Shown here piece after piece: positions 42,955 through 49,314 of a stretch of 49,314 nucleotides of DNA (position 1 is its first letter; each line of letters starts with the position of its first letter). A program made the translations under genes and the position numbers. The notes under the pieces were generated by a model that worked only from the letters and a program-made list of their open reading frames with translations, made no database searches and was not told where the DNA came from. This DNA is from Glycomyces luteolus (GTDB lineage: Bacteria; Actinomycetota; Actinomycetes; Mycobacteriales; Micromonosporaceae). The stretch is from positions 1 through 49,314 of the forward strand of contig NZ_JAPZVP010000027.1 in the NCBI RefSeq assembly GCF_027622875.1, written 5' to 3'.

Positions 42955-43556
42955 GTGAACAGAATACAACAGTATAGCTCACATCAAGTGACAATCTCAA
43001 TATTCGGGATAATCGTTGCCCTTACTGTGCAAACTGACCGAACTCACTGCGGCTCACAACCAAGGACTTGGCGTCCCACCTCCGAACATCACTGCGCTCC
43101 ACGCTCGATCCTCCATGCAGGAGCCCAAAGAGGCAACCAGTGTCTTTCACCTGAAGGAAAACCAGGTGGCGGTTTTCCTTACCCACCTCCAGAAAGCACC
43201 GCCAGATGCGCCTTTCATTCCTCCGCGATCGCCCGCTTCTCAGCCGAGTTCCTGATGATCCCAAACTCGGAGACAGCTCGCTGATGTGACGGCCCTCTGC
43301 CAGAGGCGGCCATTGGGGAGATGAATCCATCTCTGATAACCGGTTTTCTCGAGCGTTCGCCGAAGCTGGGCGGGGTCATCCCTGCGCTGCGCGTCCCGCA
43401 TCCTGCAGGTACCTGATCCCTGGCAGGAATCCCCTCCGGCGCGTCTCGATCCGGAACGCGCGCACGCCCGATAGGAAAGAACCGTGCCGGGCCGCAATCT
43501 TGTCCAGGTTCACCGATGCACCAAACGTCGCAGCGACTACGTGAAGGGTCAGGTGG
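42955..43556. other. Intergenic region, possible gene remnants only
   Basis: No convincing gene is seen. On the minus strand two adjoining frames read ARHGSFLSGVRAFRIETRRR (near 43440) and LRRTLEKTGYQRWIHLPNGR (near 43340), which could be pieces of one shifted gene of unknown family. The part next to luxR is AT-rich and holds its promoter. Confidence 0.4.
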
Positions 43557-44762
43557 ATGGAGCGTTCAGGTCCGTTGAATGACAGGCAGCTCGAAACCTT
43601 GCGGCTGGTCGGGGCCGGTGACGATCTCAGCGGCGGGGAGCACGTCGGGCGCAGGGTCACCGGTCGAGCTCTGCAGTCGCGGGGCCTGGTGACCGTCAGC
43701 AAGCGCGATGGAATCTGGCGGGCGGCAATCACCGACGCGGGGCGGTACTACCTCGAGCACGGCGAACATCTCGGCCCGTCGGATGCCTCGACCGCGACGG
43801 CCCGGCCGCCGAAGCAGCGCAGCCGCGAAAGCGGCACCACACCGAGTGCGACCCGACATCGCTCGTTGGGCCTGCCGCCGGTCGCGGTCCCCGACCGTCT
43901 CGACCGATGCCATCCGGTCATCGCCGGCCTGCGGGATGACAGCGCTCGGATGGAGATGCCGGACGAGGTGCGCCACCGCACATTGCGGCTCCTGCAAGGC
44001 CTCGTCGCTGCCGCGGTCGAACGCGGCTGGGGCGTCGCGGGTCTTCCGGTCAGTCTGGAGGGCTGCCACACCGATTTCCAGCAGGAAGCCCGCTGCCGCA
44101 CCGCCACCATCGAGATCAGGATCGGCGAATTCGCATACGCCGTCACCCTCGACCAGAAGTCTCCCAAGGCATCCGACCCCCTCAAGGCCGCTCGCCTCGA
44201 ACTCGCACTCCCCTCCTCCCACGCCGACCTCCAATCGGCATGGACCGACGGAAAGACTGCCTCACTGGAGGAGCGACTGCCCGAGGTGATCGAAGCGCTC
44301 GCCGAGCGCGCCGGAGCCGACCTGGGTCGTACCGAAGCTGCAGCACGTTCGCGGGTCGCCGCACAAGCGCCCCGCGAACGTGCTGCAGCACACGACCGGG
44401 CCCTGACAAGGGAGCGATTCCTCGCCGGCGAACTCGATCGCCAGGCGCATGCGCTGGAGCGCTGGCGCCGCCTCACTGCCTACTGCGACCAGCTCGAAGC
44501 GCGCCTTTCTGCAGCCGATCCCCAAGCGCACCAAACTAAATCAGTCCGCGAATGGCTGGCCTGGGCGCGGACCTACACCGCAACGGTCGACCCGTTCAAA
44601 CAGCTGCCGGGCATGCCCGCTCTACCGGACGACCGCGGCCCTTCGACGCAGCAGGAAGTTCTCAATGAGATAGTGCGGGATATATCCGCAGGTAAAGAGC
44701 CCGCCAACGCCCGAACTCCCAGAGAATGGGATCATGGCGGAAGGTTTCACCCGCAGGAGTGA
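43557..44762 (+). CDS. Unknown protein with N-terminal winged-helix-like domain, next to tRNA-Ser
   Basis: The protein has 401 residues. The first about 70 (MERSGPLNDRQLETLRLVGA, then RALQSRGLVTVSKRDGIWRA) look like a winged helix with a wing ending AITDAGRYYLEHG. The middle (about 120-260) contains IEIRIGEFAYAVTLDQKSPK, and the C-terminal part (about 265-350) is helical and rich in Ala/Arg/Glu. No function is assigned. A decayed copy lies at 23568-24570; both copies point toward a tRNA-Ser 3' end and are followed by a hairpin. AAGGG and AGGTGG lie before the ATG. It may belong to the mobile element that targets this tRNA. Confidence 0.75.
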   Translation: MERSGPLNDRQLETLRLVGAGDDLSGGEHVGRRVTGRALQSRGLVTVSKRDGIWRAAITDAGRYYLEHGEHLGPSDASTATARPPKQRSRESGTTPSATRHRSLGLPPVAVPDRLDRCHPVIAGLRDDSARMEMPDEVRHRTLRLLQGLVAAAVERGWGVAGLPVSLEGCHTDFQQEARCRTATIEIRIGEFAYAVTLDQKSPKASDPLKAARLELALPSSHADLQSAWTDGKTASLEERLPEVIEALAERAGADLGRTEAAARSRVAAQAPRERAAAHDRALTRERFLAGELDRQAHALERWRRLTAYCDQLEARLSAADPQAHQTKSVREWLAWARTYTATVDPFKQLPGMPALPDDRGPSTQQEVLNEIVRDISAGKEPANARTPREWDHGGRFHPQE

Positions 44763-44956
44763 ACGATGTTGAGGCACCGTCGCCTTCGGCCGAAAACTTT
44801 GGCCGGTATTTGGCCGGAAACTGGTTGGCGACAGCTGGACAGGGCTGGACGCCATTGGCGGTGGCGATCCGGACAGGCGGCGTAAGCGCAGGTTAGTGGC
44901 ATCGAACGGCGAAATTTCGCACATAGTGGCGGATGTTCGATTGCCAGAGACGCCAG
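44763..44956. other. Conserved tail between the wHTH gene and tRNA-Ser
   Basis: Blocks here recur beside the decayed copy: GGTATTTGGC then GGAAACTGG near 44804 (compare 24580), and ACATAGTGGCGGATGTTCGA near 44922 (ACATAGTCGCGGATGTTCGA near 24700). GGCCGGTATTTGGCCGG is a local inverted repeat. No protein is evident. Confidence 0.6.
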
Positions 44957-44997
44957 AAGCCCCGGTGACGCTGCATTTCCGCAGGTCAGCGGGGCTT
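44957..44997. repeat. Strong hairpin adjacent to the tRNA-Ser 3' end
   Basis: Outer arms AAGCCCCGGTGAC and GTCAGCGGGGCTT pair over 12 of 13 positions, with an inner CTGC/GCAG stem. It ends 2 bases before the tRNA CCA. It may end tRNA transcription, although no U-run follows, or serve recombination at the att site. Confidence 0.7.
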
Positions 44998-44999
44998 GA

Positions 45000-45090
45000 T
45001 GGCGGAGGATATGGGATTTGAACCCATGATCGGGTATCACCCGAAACCCGCTTAGCAGGCGGGCGCACTAGGCCACTATGCGAATCCTCC
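45000..45090 (-). tRNA. tRNA-Ser (anticodon GCU)
   Basis: This is a complete 91-base class II tRNA with encoded CCA. Acceptor GGAGGAT pairs with ATCCTCC. The anticodon loop CTGCTAA within CCCGC/GCGGG gives GCU. There is a long variable arm, and the T-loop is TTCAAAT. Its 3' half is duplicated at 24789-24842. Confidence 0.95.
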
Positions 45091-45166
45091 AGGACGCGCC
45101 GGAGCGCGTACCAAGCACAGAGCATACCGGGCCTGTCCCGGTTCGCCCAAGCGGGTTTGGGGTTAG

Positions 45167-45970
45167 TCAGAGCCAGCTCACGTGAGGTGCGACCAGGAGG
45201 TATCCGACGAACGCGGCGATGTCCAGGAGGGTGTGGGCGACGATGAGCGGCCCGGTGCGCTTCCAGCGGAGGTAGAAGACCGCGAAGACGGCGCCCATGA
45301 CCGCGTTGCCGATGAACCCGCCGAAGCCCTGGTAGAGGTGGTACGTGCCGCGGAGGAGGGCGTGGGCGACGATGATCGCGGGCATGCTCCAGGCGATCTG
45401 GCGCAGGCGGGTGACGAGGTAGCCGAGGCCGACGACCTCTTCGATGATCGCGTTCTTGAGCGCGGCGAGGACGAGGATCGGGACGGCCCACCACACGTCG
45501 TTGAGGTTCGCGGCCGCGATTTCGGCGTTGAGCCCGAGGGCGCGGGCGGTGAAGTAGAGGCCGAGGCCCGGAATGCCGATGCACAAGGCGAGGCCGGCGC
45601 CGCTGAGCAGGTCGAAGCCGGGGCGGCGGGTGTCGAGGCCGATCGCGCGGAAGGGGTTGCCGCGGTCGAGGCTGAGGAAGTGCAGTGCGAGGGCCACAGG
45701 CGCCATGGCGAGGGCGAGACTGACGAGCTGCCGCGAGAGGTCGTACCAGGGCCGTTCGGCCTCCGCCTTCGCGGAGTTCATGGACTGGACGCTGTCGGCG
45801 AGGCCGCCCGGTTCCGTGAGGGTGCCGATGATGTCGACGATCGACCAGATCGCGGATGCGCCGAGGGAGAGAGCGAGGACGATCCAGATCTCGCGCCGGA
45901 CGATGCGGGGCGCGAGCAGCGGCGCGATCGCCGGTTCATCGGCGAGCGCGGTCTCGGGGCGGTTCGACAT
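45167..45970 (-). CDS. CPBP-family intramembrane metalloprotease
   Basis: This 267-residue protein has about seven to eight transmembrane helices. The CPBP/Abi motifs are IIEEVVGLGYLVTRL (motif 1, Glu-Glu), HALLRGTYHLYQG (motif 2) and HTLLDIAAF (motif 3), which supply the metal-binding Glu and His residues. The family includes CAAX prenyl-protease-like and bacteriocin-immunity proteins; no substrate is evident here. The start at 45970 gives a normal N-terminus before the first helix; its ribosome binding site is weak. It lies just outside the island, past the intact tRNA. Confidence 0.9.
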   Translation of the reverse strand: MSNRPETALADEPAIAPLLAPRIVRREIWIVLALSLGASAIWSIVDIIGTLTEPGGLADSVQSMNSAKAEAERPWYDLSRQLVSLALAMAPVALALHFLSLDRGNPFRAIGLDTRRPGFDLLSGAGLALCIGIPGLGLYFTARALGLNAEIAAANLNDVWWAVPILVLAALKNAIIEEVVGLGYLVTRLRQIAWSMPAIIVAHALLRGTYHLYQGFGGFIGNAVMGAVFAVFYLRWKRTGPLIVAHTLLDIAAFVGYLLVAPHVSWL

Positions 45971-46218
45971 GCGTTCCAGCCTGCCAGAACCGCGGGGCGG
46001 GCGCACCTGCCGGGCGACACGCCGAGGAGCCGCGGTTTTCGGCGGGGTCGCACCTCGTGTGCGACGCGTCGGTCCTCGTCGCGGGCATGATCGTTTTGCG
46101 AGGCGAGGTGCTGTGAATCTCATCCCACTCGGCGACGCTCACCGCTCACGGCACCTCGCTTTTCTACACCCCGTGGTCATCCCATGTCTGTCGGTTTCTT
46201 GACATTCGTTGATGCGAA

Positions 46219-46247
46219 TCAGGTAAGGTTAGCCAGTCCTTACCTGA
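46219..46247. promoter_or_regulatory. Iron box (DtxR/IdeR/DmdR type) before the FhuF-like gene
   Basis: TCAGGTAAGG and CCTTACCTGA form perfect 10-base arms around 9 bases. The inner 19 bases (46224-46242) agree with the consensus iron box at 13 of 19 positions. It lies 13-40 bases upstream of a ferric-siderophore-reductase-like gene, so repression by iron is very likely. Confidence 0.78.
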
Positions 46248-46259
46248 GAGGGGTGCGCT

Positions 46260-47111
46260 ATGCGGCTCGCGACTGCGGAGGCTCACGTCCTGAGCACCAC
46301 CGCGCTCGGCCGCCGCCCCCTCGCCGCACCGCGAATCCTCCAGCCGATCGACGCGCTCCGCACCGCCGCCGACCGGGTCGACCGCGAGGTCGGCGTCCAC
46401 CCGCTCGCGGGCGTCCGCGCCTGGCTGGACGGCGAACCGGCGCAGGACGGGATCGAGTTCCGCGGCGCCGAGCTCGCCGCGGGCGAGCGGATCGAGGAGC
46501 TCATGGGCACGGCCGCCGCGCTGTGGGGCGGTTCCGCCCACGCGAACGCGGCGCTCGCCTGGAAGTCCTACTGCTACTGGACGCTCGCGCCGGTCGTGCT
46601 CGGCTACATCACCGCCCGCCGCGTTCCGGTCCTTGACGCCTCGAACGCGGTCTTCCGCGTCGCCGAGGAAGCCCCGATGTTCTCGGTGCGCCAGCTCCGG
46701 CCCCGTTTCCTCGCCCTGCCGCACGACCCGTGCGCGTCGCACCCCGACGTTGCAGTGGTCGCGAACGAGGCGCTGCTGCTGGACCGCTTGCGCGCCACCG
46801 TGTTCGACGGCCACCTGCTGCCAGTACTGGAAGCGTTCCTCGCGAAGGCGCGGGTCGGGCGCCGGACGCTCATGGGCTCGGTCGCCTCGGGCATCGCCTA
46901 CGGGGTCGCCTCGATCGCGCAGGTCGTGCCGGAGCCGGGCGACGTCCTCGCCAAGACCCTGCTGGAGGCGTTCGACGTCAGCGACCTGGTCGACATCAGC
47001 ACGGACGAGGAGGGGCGGCTGGTCTACCGGCGGCGCACCTGCTGCCTCGCGCTCACGATCGAGGGCAATCGCACCTGCTCCACCTGCTGCGTCCGGACCG
47101 AGCGGCCCTGA
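46260..47111 (+). CDS. FhuF-like ferric iron reductase, [2Fe-2S] C-terminus
   Basis: This 283-residue cytoplasmic protein ends in a CC-x10-C-x2-C cluster (TCCLALTIEGNRTCSTCC), the binding site for a [2Fe-2S] centre in FhuF-type siderophore reductases. The body (AALWGGSAHANAALAWKSYC, then YWTLAPVVLGYITARRVP) fits the family. It releases iron from imported ferric siderophores by reduction. GAGAGGGG lies 6 bases before the ATG. The iron-box palindrome sits in its promoter region. No uptake transporter is encoded next to it. Confidence 0.88.
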   Translation: MRLATAEAHVLSTTALGRRPLAAPRILQPIDALRTAADRVDREVGVHPLAGVRAWLDGEPAQDGIEFRGAELAAGERIEELMGTAAALWGGSAHANAALAWKSYCYWTLAPVVLGYITARRVPVLDASNAVFRVAEEAPMFSVRQLRPRFLALPHDPCASHPDVAVVANEALLLDRLRATVFDGHLLPVLEAFLAKARVGRRTLMGSVASGIAYGVASIAQVVPEPGDVLAKTLLEAFDVSDLVDISTDEEGRLVYRRRTCCLALTIEGNRTCSTCCVRTERP

Positions 47112-47150
47112 CGGCCGTTTGGTAGATTGGCGCTTGCCTCAACGGGCCCT

Positions 47151-47242
47151 GGAGGGGTCGCATAGTGGACTAGTGCAGCGGTCTTGAAAACCGCCAAGGG
47201 TGTCAAAGCTCTTCGTGGGTTCGAATCCCACCCTCTCCGCCA
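47151..47242 (+). tRNA. tRNA-Ser (anticodon UGA)
   Basis: This is a complete 92-base class II tRNA with encoded CCA. The acceptor is GGAGGGG with CCTCTCC (one G-U pair). The anticodon loop CTTGAAA in GCGGT/ACCGC gives UGA. The T-arm is GTGGG/CCCAC with TTCGAAT. Confidence 0.95.
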
Positions 47243-47390
47243 CCTGGCAGCGTTCACGGACGCGCTGCTCACACGATCTCGTTGCCACAGGTCATTTCCG
47301 CCGAATGGCGCATTGCGCCTGAATCCCGTTCGCACTGCCCCTCGCCACCGCTGTGCGCCTGGGGTCTCCCCGTGCCCGGGACATGAAAAA

Positions 47391-47421
47391 GGACTCAGCA
47401 CCCCGGCACGGTGCTGAGTCC
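47391..47421 (-). terminator. Perfect hairpin with leftward U-run upstream of mshD
   Basis: Arms GGACTCAGCACC and GGTGCTGAGTCC (12 pairs, no mismatch) flank a 7-base loop. Read leftwards the stem is followed by TTTTT, the form of an intrinsic terminator on the minus strand. No minus-strand gene ends here. It lies 18 bases upstream of the mshD start. Confidence 0.65.
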
Positions 47422-47438
47422 ACGATTAGGGTAACCCC

Positions 47439-48374
47439 ATGGCGCAACATGCTTCACTTCCGGGTCGGGATATTCACAGAATCGTTACGATGGCGCACCG
47501 CTGCGAGGAGGTCGACGGCATCGCCCCGTTCAACGAGCAGACGACGCTCGCGCTGACCCGCCATCCCGAGAAGCATCGCAGGCATTTCGTTGTGCGCCTT
47601 GGCGATACGGTCATCGCGTATGCGGGCGCCGAGAAGGTCGGGGACGCCGCGGAGGCGGAGCTGGCGGTCGATCCGGCGCACCGCGGCAAGGGGGTCGGCC
47701 ACAGATTGCTCGCCAGCGTCTTGGATTGGATTGAGGCGGACATCACTGAATTGCGGGTGTGGGCGCACGGCGATCTGCCCGTTTCACAACGCTTTGCAGT
47801 GAAGCGCGGCTTCACGAGAGACCGGGTGCTGTACCAGTTCTCGCGCGACCTCGCCGGATTCACCTGGCCTTCGGCCTGGCCGGAGGGCATCGGGCGGAAC
47901 TGGCCCGTCGGCGACGGCCCGGCCGCAGCACTGGCTGCGGGAGTGCGCCTGCGGCCCTTCAGGGTCGGCAGCGACGAGGCCGAGTGGCTGCGGGTGAACG
48001 CGGCCGCGTTCGCCGCGCACCCCGAGCAGGGGCGCTGGACCGCAGCGGATCTCGCGGCGCGCGAAGAGGAGACCTGGTTCGACCCCGACGGACTGCTGGT
48101 GGCGGAGGATGAAGCGGGCCTGCTCGGCTTCCACTGGACCAAAGTGGAAGACGGCATCGGCGAGGTCTACGTCCTCGGCGTCGACCCCCGCGCCCAGGGC
48201 ACCGGCCTCGGCCGGACCCTCACCCTCGCCGGACTCGCCCACCTTGCGGCGCACGGCATCCAGCAGGTCGACCTCTACGCGGACCAGTCGAACGCCAAGG
48301 CGGTCAGCCTGTACCGCTCGCAGGGCTTCGCGATCGTCCGCACCGACGTCCAATGGGCGAAGCGCCTGCGCTGA
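47439..48374 (+). CDS. mshD: Mycothiol synthase
   Basis: This 311-residue double-GNAT protein acetylates Cys-GlcN-Ins to form mycothiol, the last step of the actinobacterial thiol pathway. The N-terminal GNAT half has ELAVDPAHRGKGVGHRLL. The C-terminal active half has VNAAAFAAHPEQGRWTAADL, GLLGFHWTK and EVYVLGVDPRAQGTGLGRTL, the MshD signature. The ATG at 47439 lacks a ribosome binding site; TAGGGT lies 6 bases upstream, so the message may be leaderless. A perfect hairpin lies just upstream. Confidence 0.93.
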   Translation: MAQHASLPGRDIHRIVTMAHRCEEVDGIAPFNEQTTLALTRHPEKHRRHFVVRLGDTVIAYAGAEKVGDAAEAELAVDPAHRGKGVGHRLLASVLDWIEADITELRVWAHGDLPVSQRFAVKRGFTRDRVLYQFSRDLAGFTWPSAWPEGIGRNWPVGDGPAAALAAGVRLRPFRVGSDEAEWLRVNAAAFAAHPEQGRWTAADLAAREEETWFDPDGLLVAEDEAGLLGFHWTKVEDGIGEVYVLGVDPRAQGTGLGRTLTLAGLAHLAAHGIQQVDLYADQSNAKAVSLYRSQGFAIVRTDVQWAKRLR

Positions 48375-48381
48375 GCCGGAC

Positions 48382-48400
48382 GCTGCCGTGAGAGGGCAGC
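48382..48400. terminator. Weak hairpin between the convergent mshD and Nudix genes
   Basis: GCTGCC and GGCAGC pair over a 7-base loop between two converging genes. The stem is short and has no T-run on either side, so bidirectional termination is only a possibility. Confidence 0.3.
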
Positions 48401-48441
48401 CGGGCACGCGTCGCCGCGGCACGCTGGGAGTGCGATCCGAT

Positions 48442-49194
48442 TCAAGCCGAGGCGAGCGCGTCCCTCGGGTAGCCCTCTTCGCCCGGCAGCACCAGGCGGG
48501 CGTCCTCGCCGTCGACGGCGACCCGCGGCAGGATCGGCGACATGTCGCGCTGCTCCGCCGCGGCGAACACCTCGCCCACCGTCGAGTACCGCGCCAGCTC
48601 GGCGAGCGTCGTCGCCTCCGGGATCGACATCTGGCCGCCGTACTGGCAGACCGCCTGCTCCGGCCCGATCCACGTCGCGTACTCCGGCTCGCGCACCCTG
48701 ATGCGCGGCTGGAAGCCCTCGGCCAGTGTCGCCACATAGATCCACGAGTCGAACCGCACCGGCTCGTACTCCGGCGTCACCCAACGCGCCCAAGCGCGCT
48801 GGAGGGCGACCATCGCGCCGGTCTCCTCCTCAACGGCCCGCAGACCGGTCATCGCCACGTCGGGGTCGTCCGGCTTGTGCCTGCCGCCCGGGAAGCCGTA
48901 CTGGGCGCCTCGGGGCCCGTTCATGGCGTTCTCGTAGCCGTCGACGTCGAGGTGCGCCCACCGCTCGCGCACCTGGAGCGTCTCGGCGCGGCCACTCGAG
49001 GGGAGGCCGAACGGCTCCTTCGCCGCGTGCCGCAGCAGGAACACCCGCAGCGGCGCCTCGCGGAGGAGCACGACCGCGGCCGCGGGCTCGGGTTCGGCGG
49101 GGGCACCCTGCTTGCGGAGGCGGGCGAGAGCGCGAGCGGCCGACGCCGATTCGACTGCCCTGAAGTCCCATTTCCCGAAGCGCTGGATGGACAT
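48442..49194 (-). CDS. Nudix hydrolase-family protein
   Basis: This 250-residue protein has a Nudix box read as GGRHKPDDPDVAMTGLRAVE followed by EETG. The consensus is GX5EX7REUXEEXGU: the last Glu pair is intact, but the first Glu is Asp and the RE pair is RA, so metal binding may be altered. Such proteins hydrolyse nucleoside-diphosphate-linked compounds; the length and N-terminal part (FLLRHAAKEPFGLPSSG) resemble the NUDT19/CoA-pyrophosphatase-like subgroup. The start at 49194 is where the conserved N-terminus begins. Confidence 0.82.
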   Translation of the reverse strand: MSIQRFGKWDFRAVESASAARALARLRKQGAPAEPEPAAAVVLLREAPLRVFLLRHAAKEPFGLPSSGRAETLQVRERWAHLDVDGYENAMNGPRGAQYGFPGGRHKPDDPDVAMTGLRAVEEETGAMVALQRAWARWVTPEYEPVRFDSWIYVATLAEGFQPRIRVREPEYATWIGPEQAVCQYGGQMSIPEATTLAELARYSTVGEVFAAAEQRDMSPILPRVAVDGEDARLVLPGEEGYPRDALASA

Positions 49195-49314
49195 GCCATC
49201 ACGCTAGCCCAGAACCGGGCCTTTCCAGTGCTCAACGACCGAAACGACGGCGGCCCCGCCCCAACCGGGGCGCCCCGGGGGACCCGCGCGCCCCGGGACA
49301 GGGTCGGCCGGGGG
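49195..49314. other. GC-rich low-complexity window end
   Basis: The last 75 bases are runs of C and G (CGGGGCGCCCCGGGGGACCC and similar) with no open frame of note. It may be intergenic DNA with strong secondary structure or low-quality sequence at a contig end. Confidence 0.5.

Overview
The window is high-GC DNA from an actinomycete. The markers are a mycothiol synthase (mshD), a class II DAHP synthase, an alternative sigma factor with partner-switching regulators, a LacI/ABC-sugar/glycosidase locus, and many GTG/TTG or leaderless starts. Species was not determined; a Glycomycetaceae or Micromonosporaceae-type host is only a guess. No rRNA, CRISPR array, integrase or intact insertion sequence was seen.

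Layout. (1) 0.1-9.7 kb is a plant-polysaccharide utilisation locus read leftwards: secreted multi-CBM/AbfB glycosidase, LacI repressor, sugar-binding lipoprotein, two permeases and a cytoplasmic GH31 glycosidase. A repeated palindrome (core GCGAACCGGTTCGC) lies before the binding-protein gene, lacI and the secreted enzyme, and once inside lacI. (2) 10.0-12.9 kb is a stress-sigma partner-switch set: MEDS-HATPase, SigB/F-type sigma factor, STAS antagonist. (3) 13.1-22.1 kb holds a UvrA-like ABC protein with a divergent WYL regulator, an SDR with a divergent TetR regulator, a broken carboxylesterase, and a MarR regulator with a divergent ABC exporter; two of the three regulator pairs have clear operators. 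(4) 22.1-24.8 kb is a decayed zone with a transposase remnant, a membrane-anchored protein and a broken copy of a gene that is intact at 43.6 kb. (5) About 24.8-45.0 kb is a putative genomic island lying against tRNA-Ser(GCU). Its far end carries a duplicate of the last 54 bases of that tRNA. (6) 45.1-49.2 kb is ordinary chromosome: CPBP protease, iron-box plus FhuF-like reductase, tRNA-Ser(UGA), mshD and a Nudix hydrolase.

The most interesting part is the island's leftward operon (about 42.4 to 27.2 kb), which looks like an undescribed natural-product pathway without NRPS or PKS modules. It encodes a LuxR regulator, an acyl-CoA-dehydrogenase-fold flavoenzyme, an aminoacyl-tRNA-synthetase-like amino acid:carrier-protein ligase, two half ABC transporters, a condensation-domain-like protein without the HHxxxDG histidines, a free carrier protein, a flavin reductase, a nucleotidyltransferase, an HPr-kinase-like protein, a class II DAHP-synthase homologue that has lost all four metal ligands, an APH-fold kinase and an LDH2-family oxidoreductase with an extra N-terminal domain. 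A normal DAHP synthase and a histidine phosphatase lie beside it. A plausible scheme is that the ligase loads an amino acid onto the free carrier protein, the flavoenzyme plus flavin reductase oxidise an amine or aminoacyl group, and the condensation-like protein and kinases complete the product. The order of steps and the product are inference.
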